NCBI RefSeq assembly: GCF_004118675.1
Contig: NZ_SDHZ01000001.1
Location: forward strand, 744,001 to 808,000
DNA: 64,000 nucleotides
Direction of reading: 5' to 3'
Origin: Filimonas effusa
Lineage (GTDB): Bacteria; Bacteroidota; Bacteroidia; Chitinophagales; Chitinophagaceae
Positions within the stretch are counted from its first letter, which is position 1. The number at the start of each line of letters is the position of its first letter. The notes below the pieces were generated by a model. It had not been told where the DNA came from and did no database searches. It was given only the letters and a program-made list of their open reading frames with translations. The position numbers were made by a program, and so were the translations under genes. Positions 36,268-45,452 of the stretch are shown here, piece after piece.

Positions 36268-36669
36268 CTAGAAAATATAAGTTCCTGTCCAGTGTACTGA
36301 TTCTTTTGCTACCTGGCTTTTACCGCTTTTATCGACCCAACGCAGAAAGGATACGAGTGCATCCATTTCGGTTTCTGTAAGGTGCAGGTTGGGCATATTG
36401 GCTGTGCCGTACTTCATAAAGGTTTTGAGGTAGGCATCAGTTCCTTTATTGGCGTCTGAGGCGATATTGGTAAGATCGGGGCCCATATAGCCGCCGAGGC
36501 CATATAGCTGGTGACAGGTGTGGCAATTTTTCTGCTGCCAGATCTGCCATCCTGCGATGACGGTGGCTGAGGGGCTGACAGGTTGTTTTTCCGACCCACT
36601 GTAGATATAGACAAAAGAGGAGTAGATAAAGAACAAGACAATCAGTGTGAGCCAAACTTTGAGCTTCAT
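36268..36669 (-). CDS. norC: NorC-like membrane-anchored monoheme cytochrome c
   Basis: The product is 133 residues. One N-terminal membrane anchor (about 4-24) precedes a periplasmic cytochrome c domain with a CHTCH heme site (Cys49, Cys52, His53) and a likely axial Met92 in TANMPNL. LYGLGGYMGPDLTNIA after the heme site is characteristic of NorC. It would pass electrons to the NorB-like subunit encoded 8 bases downstream. Its promoter carries a CRP/FNR-like palindrome (see 36686-36729). The sequence looks complete. Confidence 0.87.
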   Translation of the reverse strand: MKLKVWLTLIVLFFIYSSFVYIYSGSEKQPVSPSATVIAGWQIWQQKNCHTCHQLYGLGGYMGPDLTNIASDANKGTDAYLKTFMKYGTANMPNLHLTETEMDALVSFLRWVDKSGKSQVAKESVHWTGTYIF

Positions 36670-36685
36670 TTACAGGGATTTCGGT

Positions 36686-36729
36686 CAAAATTACGCCGGG
36701 TATTCCGTTCCAATTATGACTTACGTCAT
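36686..36729 (-). promoter_or_regulatory. norC promoter with CRP/FNR-like site
   Basis: Perfect inverted repeat ATGAC-TTAC-GTCAT (36716-36729). Its centre lies 29.5 bases upstream of the first T of a perfect -7 element TAATTTTG on the minus strand (36693-36686). The ATG is 24 bases beyond the start of the -7 element. If transcription starts about 12 bases after the first base of the -7 element, the palindrome would centre near -41.5, the class II activator position of CRP/FNR proteins. The same geometry recurs before pflB and the OFA transporter. Confidence 0.7.
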
Positions 36730-37152
36730 GAATAGAATAGTGGAATGGTAGAATAATAGACGGGAGGGATAAGGAGTGGCTTTTGCAGTGGAATTGGGAG
36801 GTTATTTGGTGTGATGTGGGATACAGGCGGCTTGTGGGCGGCTTATAAGCAGCTATATAAAGCGTAGTATGATGCAGATGGTTTGTGTGTTCCGGTGATC
36901 CTATAAATGGCGGCGTGTTTTGCGGGGATTTTGGGTGGGATCAAAAGTATTGTTTTTAGAGTATGTTTTTGGTGCTGAAGCGGTGGGTAGACCGGAGGGT
37001 ATGTTGTATCCCCTCATTTGAGTTATGTTCACAAAAATATAATGGCACCGGTTTTGTGGGCGGCGGCTGGAGCTATTTCCGGGTGAACGGGTAGGGTAAG
37101 TCAACACTGTAAAGACTTTGAAGAAATAAAGTAATGGAAATCATCTTTTTCA
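36730..37152. other. divergent intergenic region between norC and pflB
   Basis: About 420 bases with no supported gene. The plus strand is G-rich with repeated GTG/GGTG units, especially 36770-36990. The active promoter elements lie at its two ends and are listed separately. Confidence 0.35.
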
Positions 37153-37184
37153 ATGATCTCGATTATCCCCCAAGCCCGGCCTTC

Positions 37185-37228
37185 ATGATAATTGTCATAT
37201 GAGGTAAGCCATATCAGGGCTACATTTG
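37185..37228 (+). promoter_or_regulatory. pflB promoter with CRP/FNR-like site
   Basis: The near-perfect repeat ATGAT-AATT-GTCAT (37185-37198) is centred 29.5 bases upstream of the first T of a perfect -7 element TACATTTG (37221-37228). The ATG of pflB follows at 37255. A weaker related repeat ATGAT-CTCG-ATTAT lies 32 bases (three helical turns) further upstream (37153-37166). Oxygen-responsive activation by an FNR-type regulator is an inference from motif, spacing and gene content. Confidence 0.7.
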
Positions 37229-37254
37229 TCTCGTAATCTTAATACATAACAATT

Positions 37255-39489
37255 ATGGAAACAGATGCTATGATAGTTCCTTTCAAATCCGGTGAATGGA
37301 ATTCTGCGATCAATGTGTACGACTTTGTGATTAACAACGTTACCCCGTACACAGGAGACGAATCTTTTTTAGCTGCACCAACAGAGAAAACTACCCGAGT
37401 ATGGGAAGAAGTAAAAAGAGTGTTGTTGCAGGAGAGGGCCAATAACGGTGTGCTTGCTGTTGATACTGAAACAATTTCCAATATAACCGCTTTCCGCCCT
37501 GGTTACATCAAGCAGGAGGATGAAGTGATCGTTGGTTTACAAACCGACCAACTGCTGAAAAGGGGTATCAAACCTTTCGGTGGTATTAAACTGGTAGAAT
37601 CTGCTGCTGCAGAGCGTGGCCTTAAAGTGGCTGACAGGGTAATTGATATTTTCAATTATGCCAAAAACCACAATGAAGGTGTATTCAGCGCTTATGATCC
37701 TGAAGTGCGCAGTTTCCGTTCCAAACACCTGTTGACTGGTTTGCCTGACAACTATGCGCGTGGCCGTATCATTGGTGATTTCAGGAGGCTGGCTTTATAT
37801 GGTGTTGATCGCCTGATCAAAGCCAAAAAAGCTGACTTTGCTGCTATTGGTGGTGAAATGACCGAGCACAAAGTTCGTTTGCGTGAAGAAGTAAACGCCC
37901 AGATCGCTGCGTTAAAAGACATCGTTATTATGGCCAAAGAATATGGCTGCGATGTTTCCCGTCCTGCTCAAACTGCTGCTGAAGCTGTTCAGTGGGTGTA
38001 CTTCGCTTACCTTGCTGCTGTTAAAGAGCAAGATGGTGCTGCGATGTCACTTGGTAACGTTTCTTCTTTCCTTGACATTTTCATTGAAAGGGATCTTCAG
38101 GCTGGTGTAATCACTGAAGCTGAAGCCCAGGAAATGATCGACCAGTTTGTAATGAAGCTGCGCCTGGTTCGTCACTTACGTCCTGGTTCTTATGACGAGA
38201 TCTTCGGTGGTGATCCTACATGGGTAACTGAGAGCATTGGTGGTACTTTCCATGATGGCCGTACCAAAGTAACCAAAACCTCTTTCCGTTTCCTTCAGAC
38301 CCTGTACAACTTAGGTGCTTCTCCTGAGCCAAACCTTACCGTTTTATGGTCTGACAAACTGCCTAAGAATTTCAAAAAATTCTGTGCGCAAGTATCCGTA
38401 GATACCTCTTCCATCCAATACGAAAATGACGATCTGATGCGCGGTACACGTGGATCTGACGACTATGGTATTGCCTGTTGCGTATCTTATCAGCCCATCG
38501 GTAAATCTATCCAACACTTTGGTGCAAGGGCCAACCTGCCTAAGGCGTTACTGGTAGCTTTAAACCAAGGCAGGGAAGAGCATGACGGTGTTAAACTGAT
38601 CAACAATATTCCTGCTATTGCTGATGGTCCTTTGGATTATGACAAAGTACTGGAAGTGTTTAAATTAACACTGAGTGAACTGGCCCGTGTTTATGCGAAA
38701 GCCATGTTCATCATCCACTACATGCACGATAAATACTACTACGAAAGAGCGCAAATGGCATTCGTGGATACTGATCCTCATATTGACATTGCCTATGGTG
38801 CTGCCGGTATCTCTATCATTGCCGACTCACTGTCTGCCATCAAATATGCTAAAGTAACTCCAGTTCGTAACGATATTGGTTTGACTGTAGACTTCAACAT
38901 TGAAGGTGCTTATCCTCAATATGGTAACGATGACGACCGTGTAGATAACATCGCTAAAGAAATCACTAAATTCTTCATCGGTGAATTACGCAAACACGCC
39001 ACTTACAAAAATTCAACTCCTACTTTATCCCTGTTGACCATTACCTCTAACGTAATGTATGGTTCCAACACAGGTGCTACACCTGACGGACGTAAAGCAG
39101 GTGAACCATTCGCTCCTGGTGCAAACCCAATGCACGGACGTGATTGCAGTGGCGCTATCGCTTCATTGAACTCAGTATGTAAACTGGATTATAACGACGC
39201 TCAGGACGGTGTCTCCAATACTTTCTCTATGATCCCCAAATCGCTGGGTGATACAAAAGCAGAGCAAGTGGTGAATCTGGTAAATACCTTAACCGGCTAC
39301 TTTAAACAAGGCGCTCATCACCTTAACGTGAACGTGTTGAACAGGGAGACTTTGATCGATGCTTACGAACATCCTGAAAACTATCCTCAGTTAACTATTC
39401 GTGTATCTGGTTACGCGGTGAACTTTGTAAGATTGTCACGTGCACACCAATTAGAGGTGATCACCAGGACCTTCCATGAAAGTATGTAG
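37255..39489 (+). CDS. pflB: pyruvate formate-lyase (formate C-acetyltransferase)
   Basis: The product is 744 residues, near the usual 750-760. The catalytic pair Cys408-Cys409 is in [10 protein letters not shown], and the glycyl-radical loop is RVSGYAVNF (radical Gly719) close to the C-terminus. It converts pyruvate and CoA to acetyl-CoA and formate without oxygen. The enzyme needs a radical-SAM activase (PflA), but no such gene is next to it or elsewhere in the window. It is followed after 26 bases by adhE, so acetyl-CoA can be reduced to ethanol. Codon choice is visibly more uniform (GGT, CGT, GCT, AAA) than in neighbours, as in highly expressed genes. Confidence 0.96.
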   Translation: METDAMIVPFKSGEWNSAINVYDFVINNVTPYTGDESFLAAPTEKTTRVWEEVKRVLLQERANNGVLAVDTETISNITAFRPGYIKQEDEVIVGLQTDQLLKRGIKPFGGIKLVESAAAERGLKVADRVIDIFNYAKNHNEGVFSAYDPEVRSFRSKHLLTGLPDNYARGRIIGDFRRLALYGVDRLIKAKKADFAAIGGEMTEHKVRLREEVNAQIAALKDIVIMAKEYGCDVSRPAQTAAEAVQWVYFAYLAAVKEQDGAAMSLGNVSSFLDIFIERDLQAGVITEAEAQEMIDQFVMKLRLVRHLRPGSYDEIFGGDPTWVTESIGGTFHDGRTKVTKTSFRFLQTLYNLGASPEPNLTVLWSDKLPKNFKKFCAQVSVDTSSIQYENDDLMRGTRGSDDYGIACCVSYQPIGKSIQHFGARANLPKALLVALNQGREEHDGVKLINNIPAIADGPLDYDKVLEVFKLTLSELARVYAKAMFIIHYMHDKYYYERAQMAFVDTDPHIDIAYGAAGISIIADSLSAIKYAKVTPVRNDIGLTVDFNIEGAYPQYGNDDDRVDNIAKEITKFFIGELRKHATYKNSTPTLSLLTITSNVMYGSNTGATPDGRKAGEPFAPGANPMHGRDCSGAIASLNSVCKLDYNDAQDGVSNTFSMIPKSLGDTKAEQVVNLVNTLTGYFKQGAHHLNVNVLNRETLIDAYEHPENYPQLTIRVSGYAVNFVRLSRAHQLEVITRTFHESM

Positions 39490-39515
39490 TCGCAGATACC
39501 AATAACTTTTTTGTT

Positions 39516-42158
39516 ATGGAAACAAACTCAGATAAATTAAGCAAAAAAATCGAGAAGGTCAGAGAAGCGCAGGTTGCGTACTCTACATTTACTCAGGAAC
39601 AAGTAGATGAGATCTTTCGTCAGTCGGCTATTGCTGCAAACAATGCCCGCATACACCTCGCTAAACTTGCCGTAGAGGAAACCGGCATGGGTGTAGTGGA
39701 AGATAAAGTGATCAAAAACCACTTCGCATCGGAGTACATTTACAATCAGTACAAAAATGAGAAGACATGTGGTGTTATTGAATCTGATGAGGCGTTTGGT
39801 ATTACGAAGATTGCGGAACCCATTGGTGTTATCGCAGCGGTTGTACCTACTACCAACCCGACTTCAACAGCTATCTTTAAAGCCCTGATCGCTTTAAAAA
39901 CACGGAATGGTATTATCTTTTCTCCGCACCCACGTGCGAAGAACGCTACTATCGCTGCTGCCAAGATTGTACTGGATGCTGCTGTGAAAGCAGGAGCGCC
40001 GAAGGACATCATCGGCTGGATAGAAGAGCCTTCCGTAGAAGCCTCTCAACTGTTGATGGCATCAGCTGACCTGATCCTGGCCACAGGTGGGCCTGGTATG
40101 GTGAAAGCTGCGTACTCTTCCGGTAAACCTGCCATTGGGGTAGGCGCGGGTAATACGCCAGCCATCATCGACGAAACTGCTCACCTGAAAATGGCAGTGA
40201 ACTCGGTATTACTTTCCAAAACTTTCGACAACGGTATGATCTGCGCTTCTGAACAAAGTGTGATTGTAGTAGAGAAAGTTTATGAAGAAGTAAAACAGGA
40301 ATTTTTAAACAGGGGAGCTTACATTCTGAAGAAGAATGAAGTAAGCAAAGTGGGTGCCCTGTTACTGATCAACGGTGTGCTTAACGCCAACATCGTAGGT
40401 CAGTCCGCTTACAAAATTGCAGCGCTTGCAGGTATTACTGTACCTGAAGAAACAAAAGTGTTGATTGGCGAGGTGACTTCAGTAGAACTCGACGAGCCAT
40501 TCTCTCACGAAAAGCTGTCAACAGTTCTGGCTATGTATAAAGCCAAGAATTTTGATGAGGCGCTGGAAAAAGCTACCAGGCTGGTAAAACTGGGCGGCTT
40601 TGGTCATACATCCGTGCTGTACACCGATACTGCCATTTCTCAGGACAGGATTGACAAGTTTGGTGCAGCAATGAAGACCGGTCGTACCATTATCAACATG
40701 CCTTCTTCCCAGGGAGCGATAGGTGATATCTTCAACTTCAAGTTATCTCCTTCTTTAACACTGGGTTGTGGTAGCTGGGGCGGTAACTCCGTTTCTGAAA
40801 ACGTAGGTGTGAAACATTTATTAAACATCAAGAGCGTGGCCAGCAGAAGAGAAAATATGCTCTGGTTCAGAGTACCTGAGAAAGTATACTTTAAATATGG
40901 TTGTTTACCGGTAGCATTGCGTGAGCTGAAGCAACTGGGTAAGAAGAAAGTGTTTATCGTTACCGATAAGGTGCTGTTTGGTATGGGCTTTACAGACCAT
41001 GTAACCAAGATACTGGACGAGCTGGGTATTGCTTATACTGTTTACTTCGATGTAGATCCTGATCCAACTTTGGCTGCGGCACGTAAAGGTGCTGCGGAGA
41101 TGGCAAGATTTCAACCGGATACAATCATTGCCCTTGGTGGCGGCTCTCCGATGGATGCAGCTAAAATCATGTGGGTATTGTATGAACATCCTGAAGAAAG
41201 GTTCGAAGATCTTGCTATGCGCTTCATGGATATCCGTAAAAGAGTGTATCCTTTCCCAACAATGGGATTGAAAGCCGACTTCGTAGCTATTCCTACCTCT
41301 GCAGGTACCGGTTCGGAAGTAACACCTTTCGCGGTTATCACCGACGAAAAAACAGATATCAAGTATCCTTTGGCTGATTACGAGTTAACTCCTGATATGG
41401 CCATCGTTGATGCGGAACTGATGATGAATATGCCTAAGGGTTTAACTTCAGCATCTGGTATCGACGCATTAACGCACGCCCTGGAAGCTTATGTATCTGT
41501 TCTTGCTTCTGAGTTTACCAATGGTTTGTGTCTGGAAGCTATCAGGCTGATCTTCAAATACCTGCCGCTGGCTTACAGCGAAGGCCGCACTAACGTGAAG
41601 GCAAGGGAAAAAATGGCACATGCATCCAGCATCGCTGGTATGGCTTTCGCCAATGCTTTCCTGGGTATTTGTCACTCCCTGGCTCACAAATTAGGAGCTA
41701 AGCATGGTGTACCTCACGGTGTAGCAAATGGTATGCTTATTTCAGAGGTAGTTCGCTTCAATGCTGTGGAAAACCCACGCAAACAGGCAGCTTTCCCTCA
41801 GTATAAATATCCTAATGCACGCTGGAGATATGCTCAAATTGCCGATCACCTGAAACTGGGCGGTAAAGATGAAGCTGAAAAAGTTGAAAGACTGATCGCA
41901 GCTATCGAAGAGCTTAAAGCTAAAGTGGGTATTCCTAAGTCAATCAAAGAATTCGGTGTTCCTGAAGCAAGCTTCTATGCGACACTTGATTCTATGTCGG
42001 AACAGGCTTTTGATGACCAATGTACTGGTGCGAACCCCCGTTATCCTCTTATCAGTGAATTAAAGAAAATTTACATCACTGCTTATGAAGGAGGCGAGAA
42101 GGCAGCTCCTGCAGCGCAAGCCGCACCTGCTGATAAAAAAGCGCCGGTATTAAGCTAA
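39516..42158 (+). CDS. adhE: bifunctional acetaldehyde-CoA/alcohol dehydrogenase
   Basis: The product is 880 residues with two fused domains. The N-terminal aldehyde dehydrogenase (about 1-440) has catalytic Cys243 in GMICASEQS. The C-terminal iron-dependent alcohol dehydrogenase (about 450-860) has [10 protein letters not shown] for the cofactor and the metal ligands in [10 protein letters not shown] and [16 protein letters not shown]. It reduces acetyl-CoA to ethanol and regenerates two NAD+. The last 20 or so residues are an Ala/Pro/Lys-rich tail with no known role. It is co-transcribed with pflB (26-base gap) and closed by a terminator at 42203. Confidence 0.96.
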   Translation: METNSDKLSKKIEKVREAQVAYSTFTQEQVDEIFRQSAIAANNARIHLAKLAVEETGMGVVEDKVIKNHFASEYIYNQYKNEKTCGVIESDEAFGITKIAEPIGVIAAVVPTTNPTSTAIFKALIALKTRNGIIFSPHPRAKNATIAAAKIVLDAAVKAGAPKDIIGWIEEPSVEASQLLMASADLILATGGPGMVKAAYSSGKPAIGVGAGNTPAIIDETAHLKMAVNSVLLSKTFDNGMICASEQSVIVVEKVYEEVKQEFLNRGAYILKKNEVSKVGALLLINGVLNANIVGQSAYKIAALAGITVPEETKVLIGEVTSVELDEPFSHEKLSTVLAMYKAKNFDEALEKATRLVKLGGFGHTSVLYTDTAISQDRIDKFGAAMKTGRTIINMPSSQGAIGDIFNFKLSPSLTLGCGSWGGNSVSENVGVKHLLNIKSVASRRENMLWFRVPEKVYFKYGCLPVALRELKQLGKKKVFIVTDKVLFGMGFTDHVTKILDELGIAYTVYFDVDPDPTLAAARKGAAEMARFQPDTIIALGGGSPMDAAKIMWVLYEHPEERFEDLAMRFMDIRKRVYPFPTMGLKADFVAIPTSAGTGSEVTPFAVITDEKTDIKYPLADYELTPDMAIVDAELMMNMPKGLTSASGIDALTHALEAYVSVLASEFTNGLCLEAIRLIFKYLPLAYSEGRTNVKAREKMAHASSIAGMAFANAFLGICHSLAHKLGAKHGVPHGVANGMLISEVVRFNAVENPRKQAAFPQYKYPNARWRYAQIADHLKLGGKDEAEKVERLIAAIEELKAKVGIPKSIKEFGVPEASFYATLDSMSEQAFDDQCTGANPRYPLISELKKIYITAYEGGEKAAPAAQAAPADKKAPVLS

Positions 42159-42202
42159 GGCTTGTTATTAAGGCTCCATTTTCGTTCCATTCCTATAACC
42201 TA

Positions 42203-42241
42203 ATCAAAGCGAATCCTTTTGGATCTCGCTTTGATTTTTTT
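42203..42241 (+). terminator. intrinsic terminator after adhE
   Basis: A perfect 10-bp stem ATCAAAGCGA (42203-42212) and TCGCTTTGAT (42226-42235) with a 13-base loop is followed by a T-run to 42241. Confidence 0.88.
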
Positions 42242-42324
42242 AGGGGGGTAGTTGTTTTAACCAGCTGTTTCCTGCCAACGTTTGCCGGAAGCCGGGATTG
42301 GGGAAGCTCGTTAGTTGAAATTTC

Positions 42325-42825
42325 TCAGTGCTCTTCTTTTTTGTATGTTTTTTTGAAGCGTAATTCTTTGGCGGATTGTTTTCTTGTAATGAGCATAGGG
42401 AGTTCTACGCCGGCGGCGAGACTCATGAGGATGAACATGACTTTGAGGCCGTGTGTAACGGTTTCCGAGATAAGTGCAGGGTTGGCGTCACCGCTGGCGA
42501 TGTAGATGAGGCCCTGCATCATTTTATAGGCCAGCACTCCGGGAACCATTGGTATTATGGCGGGGATGGCAAAGGTGGGAGGGGGCGCATGCCGTTTGTG
42601 TGCAAACGGGATACTGAGAATTCCTATGATAGAGGAACCGCAGAAAGTGGCAATAATAATATTGATGTGGAAGTAGTCGATCAGGATCACTTTTGTGATG
42701 CCGCCTACGGCACCTAATATAAATACCGGCAATAACGTTCGGGAGGGAACGTTGAAGAGGATGGCGAAGCCCGTTGCGGCGAGACCAAACCAGAGGCATT
42801 TTTCTAGTAGAATTACTGCATCCAT
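42325..42825 (-). CDS. threonine/serine exporter ThrE-like, C-terminal-half subunit (DUF3815-type)
   Basis: The product is 166 residues with four to five membrane segments and the motif MVPGVLAYKMMQG (PMVPG) typical of the ThrE C-terminal/DUF3815 family. It is encoded 3 bases after the larger ThrE-like subunit, so the two halves of the ThrE exporter are split into separate proteins. By family knowledge the pair exports small amino acids or related metabolites; the substrate here is unknown. The C-terminus is charged (ELRFKKTYKKEEH). Confidence 0.85.
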   Translation of the reverse strand: MDAVILLEKCLWFGLAATGFAILFNVPSRTLLPVFILGAVGGITKVILIDYFHINIIIATFCGSSIIGILSIPFAHKRHAPPPTFAIPAIIPMVPGVLAYKMMQGLIYIASGDANPALISETVTHGLKVMFILMSLAAGVELPMLITRKQSAKELRFKKTYKKEEH

Positions 42826-42828
42826 AAT

Positions 42829-43602
42829 TTAAAACCGGTAGATTGCTATTGAGGTGAATAAACCCAGAGCGATCGTGAATGAGATGATAAACCCATGCAA
42901 TCCTCTGATCAAGCCGTTCTGTAAGTTACCTTCTATCATGTCGGAAAATGCATTAATGAGCGGAATGCCCGGAATAAGGAACAGGATAGAGGTTACCAGT
43001 GCGATTTCGTGGTTGATGTTTTGATCGAAATGCACCAGTGCTCCTGTTATGAGGGAGGAGGTAAGTGCCGCGAAATAGACGCAGAGGTAAAAGTTAAAGC
43101 GAAGCCTCATTGCTTCCTGGCGCACAAAGAGTCCTATGAATGTGCCGAGGAATACGAATGCCATATCTATAGGTTGTCCGCTCAGCAGCCGGCAGAATGA
43201 TGCGCCTGCGAGAGCGGTAAATGCCAAGACCAATAAACGGGGATAGTGGGTGCCTGATTTCAGTTTTTCAACTGCTTCGTGGAGTTCGTATATGGTCCAT
43301 TTATTTTCGACCACTTCCCAGCTGATGCGGCTGATTTCAGATACCGTTGTAAAATTAATATGATGGGGTTGTGTGCGTTTAAAGCTATTGAATACGCAAT
43401 GTCCATCGGGATTGTATACACTTATAATGATCGTTCGTTGCGATATCAATAGATCGGCAGTATATCCAAAACCATTCGATACCCTATCGATGGTATTTCT
43501 GACCCTGCCTGCGCTGGCTCCTGAGACCATGAGCAGCATTGACATCTCCAATAATGTTGCGCCAAGCTCTTTGGCGTCTTTACTCATAGGGAAATTACTC
43601 AT
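42829..43602 (-). CDS. threonine/serine exporter ThrE-like, N-terminal-half subunit (DUF1212-type)
   Basis: The product is 257 residues. A soluble N-terminal part (ATLLEMSMLLMVSGASAGRVRNTIDRV) is followed by about five membrane segments, with the motif LIPGIPLINAFSDMIEGN typical of DUF1212/ThrE. It is the first gene of a two-gene unit with the smaller subunit. The ATG at 43602 is chosen; a second at 43587 (MSKDAKEL) is possible. It sits between the fermentation genes and the OFA transporter but is on the opposite strand and lacks the shared palindrome. Confidence 0.87.
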   Translation of the reverse strand: MSNFPMSKDAKELGATLLEMSMLLMVSGASAGRVRNTIDRVSNGFGYTADLLISQRTIIISVYNPDGHCVFNSFKRTQPHHINFTTVSEISRISWEVVENKWTIYELHEAVEKLKSGTHYPRLLVLAFTALAGASFCRLLSGQPIDMAFVFLGTFIGLFVRQEAMRLRFNFYLCVYFAALTSSLITGALVHFDQNINHEIALVTSILFLIPGIPLINAFSDMIEGNLQNGLIRGLHGFIISFTIALGLFTSIAIYRF

Positions 43603-43712
43603 ACAATGACGCCTGAAATGTTTAGCAGCTATTAATTAAAGATATGTTGGTTTTGTTGATATTCCTGCTCATAAATTGCGCTTTTTTTTTCTGAATTTAA
43701 TCATGTTTCACC

Positions 43713-43756
43713 CTGATAAACATCATTGCCTAGTCTTGCAAATCGGTCTACTTTTC
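43713..43756 (+). promoter_or_regulatory. OFA-transporter promoter with CRP/FNR-like site
   Basis: Inverted repeat TGAT-AAAC-ATCA (43714-43725), centred 29.5 bases upstream of TACTTTTC (43749-43756), which matches TAnnTTTG except at the last base. The spacing is identical to that at norC and pflB. The ATG follows at 43781. Confidence 0.62.
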
Positions 43757-43780
43757 AGTGTTTTTTAATAATAACTATTT

Positions 43781-45073
43781 ATGAAGCAAGTTAAGAACAG
43801 GTGGCTCATTGCGGCCTCCGCTGTTGGCATTCACCTTTCAATAGGGTCGGTTTATGCATGGAGTGTTTATACAAATCCTTTGATGGAAAAGATGGGTTGG
43901 GAAATAAAGCCTGTGCAGTTCACTTTTAGCCTGGCTATTTTTTTTCTGGGTATGTCGGCTGCTTTTCTGGGTCGCTGGGCTGAGAAGATCGGGCCTCAAA
44001 AGTCTGGATTACTGGCGGCGCTTTGCTTTGGTTTAGGTATTGCGGGTTCTGGTTTGGCAGTATATGCCCATTCGTTGCCTCTTTTATATCTTTCATATGG
44101 TGTAGTTGGTGGTATAGGTCTTGGCCTTGGTTATATTACCCCTGTTAGTTCGCTGGTAAAATGGTTTCCTGACAAGAGGGGTTTGGCTACAGGTATGGCT
44201 ATCATGGGATTTGGTTTTGCTGCATTGGTGAGCAGTCCTATTATAGTGTCGCTGATTGCCTCCGTTGGTATTTCTACTACGTTCTTTATCATGGGCGGCA
44301 GTTATTTTATTATCATATTTGCTTCTTCCCGTTATATAGCGCCTCCTCCTGCGGGATGGGCGCCGGCTGGCATGGATACGACTGCAGTTGCCAAAAAGCC
44401 TGTGCGGGAAGATCTTGCGCAGTGTACTGCCAAGGAAGCGATCCGTACCAAACGTTTCTGGTATCTGTGGACTATGTTCTTCATTAATATCAGTTGTGGT
44501 ATTGCGATCATTTCGGCTGCATCGCCATTGGCGCAGGAGTCTGCCGGAATGTCGGCTGTAGCTGCTGCTGCGATGGTGGGCTTTATGGGTATTTTTAACG
44601 GAGGCGGTCGTATCGGCTGGTCTACTGCTTCTGATTTCCTGGGTCGTTCCAATACATTTTTAGTGTTTCTGAGTCTTGAGATACTGGCGTTTGTGCTGGT
44701 ACCCAGTGCTACCAATGCGATTGCTTTTCAGATACTTATATTTCTGATCATTTCCTGCTATGGCGGTGGATTCTCTACAGTAACTGCATTTATCGGTGAC
44801 CTGTTTGGTACAAAAGAGCTGGGCGCTATTGTAGGTTATATTCTTACTGCGTGGGCTGCTGCTGGTATGGCGGGTCCACTTTTCGCGGCTGCGACGCGGA
44901 AGAGCGGTTTAGCCGTGACCATGTACAGCTTTGCGGGTTTGCTGGTAGTGGCGCTTATTATTGCCTTTTTACTGAAAGCGGAGATCAAGAAGATCCGTGC
45001 TCAGAAAGAAAGGGAGCTTGCGCTTAAAAAGGCCTGGTCTGAGGAAATTCCGGCACTTATGGAAGAACACTAG
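43781..45073 (+). CDS. OFA-family (oxalate/formate-type) MFS transporter
   Basis: The product is 430 residues with about 12 membrane segments. The N-terminal SIGSVYAWSVYTNPL, the stretch GGIGLGLGYITPVSSLVKWFPDKRGLATGMAIMGFG and the later GFMGIFNGGGRIGWSTASDFLGR are typical of the OFA family. Members move oxalate, formate or other small organic acids. Because its promoter shares an FNR-like site and exact spacing with pflB, export of formate made by pyruvate formate-lyase is a reasonable inference. The sequence alone does not fix the substrate. Confidence 0.87.
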   Translation: MKQVKNRWLIAASAVGIHLSIGSVYAWSVYTNPLMEKMGWEIKPVQFTFSLAIFFLGMSAAFLGRWAEKIGPQKSGLLAALCFGLGIAGSGLAVYAHSLPLLYLSYGVVGGIGLGLGYITPVSSLVKWFPDKRGLATGMAIMGFGFAALVSSPIIVSLIASVGISTTFFIMGGSYFIIIFASSRYIAPPPAGWAPAGMDTTAVAKKPVREDLAQCTAKEAIRTKRFWYLWTMFFINISCGIAIISAASPLAQESAGMSAVAAAAMVGFMGIFNGGGRIGWSTASDFLGRSNTFLVFLSLEILAFVLVPSATNAIAFQILIFLIISCYGGGFSTVTAFIGDLFGTKELGAIVGYILTAWAAAGMAGPLFAAATRKSGLAVTMYSFAGLLVVALIIAFLLKAEIKKIRAQKERELALKKAWSEEIPALMEEH

Positions 45074-45287
45074 ACGAAAAGTTATAATAATCGGGTCTCA
45101 GTGTTTGAAAAACGCAACACCAATTTATCAAACAATGCGACAATATGCGCGAAGTATTATCCTAAACAGGTACGCGGCCACTGGTTGGCAGGCTATCCTG
45201 CTGCGTAAGAACCAGTTGCGTAGTTGCTTCCGGAAACACAGGAGAAGTTTCTCCTATATCTGGTGGAGGAAAATGAAAGCTGTGTTA
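45074..45287. other. spacer between OFA gene and its terminator
   Basis: About 215 bases with no recognisable gene. An overlapping forward frame (44997-45338) runs through it and through the terminator hairpin. Its sequence is basic and aromatic without a family match, so I do not call it. With 45333-45452 it makes up the 379-base gap before accA. Confidence 0.3.
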
Positions 45288-45332
45288 CCCTCTTTTCCAC
45301 CCCTTAAAATGGGTGGAAAAGAGGGCTTTTTT
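45288..45332 (+). terminator. strong intrinsic terminator before accA
   Basis: A perfect 15-bp stem (45288-45302 with 45311-45325) has an 8-base loop and a T-run 45327-45332. It lies 215 bases after the OFA stop codon. Confidence 0.9.
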
Positions 45333-45398
45333 GAATAAAATTCCCTTTCAGGGGCCCGATATTGGGGCCGGTGGATAAGGAAAAATGATAATTACATT

Positions 45399-45427
45399 TT
45401 GTAAATTCTTTTCAAACTGTAATTTTA
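45399..45427 (+). promoter_or_regulatory. probable housekeeping promoter of accA
   Basis: TTG at 45399-45401 is followed after 18 bases by TAATTTTA (45420-45427), close to the Bacteroidota pattern TTG-N19-TAnnTTTG. The accA ATG is at 45453. Confidence 0.5.
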
Positions 45428-45452
45428 CCGCCCAACAGCAGATAATAGTATT

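Noticed and set aside
44997-45338. 113-codon forward frame overlapping the OFA gene end and the terminator
   Set aside because: It starts inside the OFA gene in another frame, runs through a strong terminator hairpin, and shows no family resemblance. The small-subunit gene sometimes found after OFA transporters is not recognisable in it.
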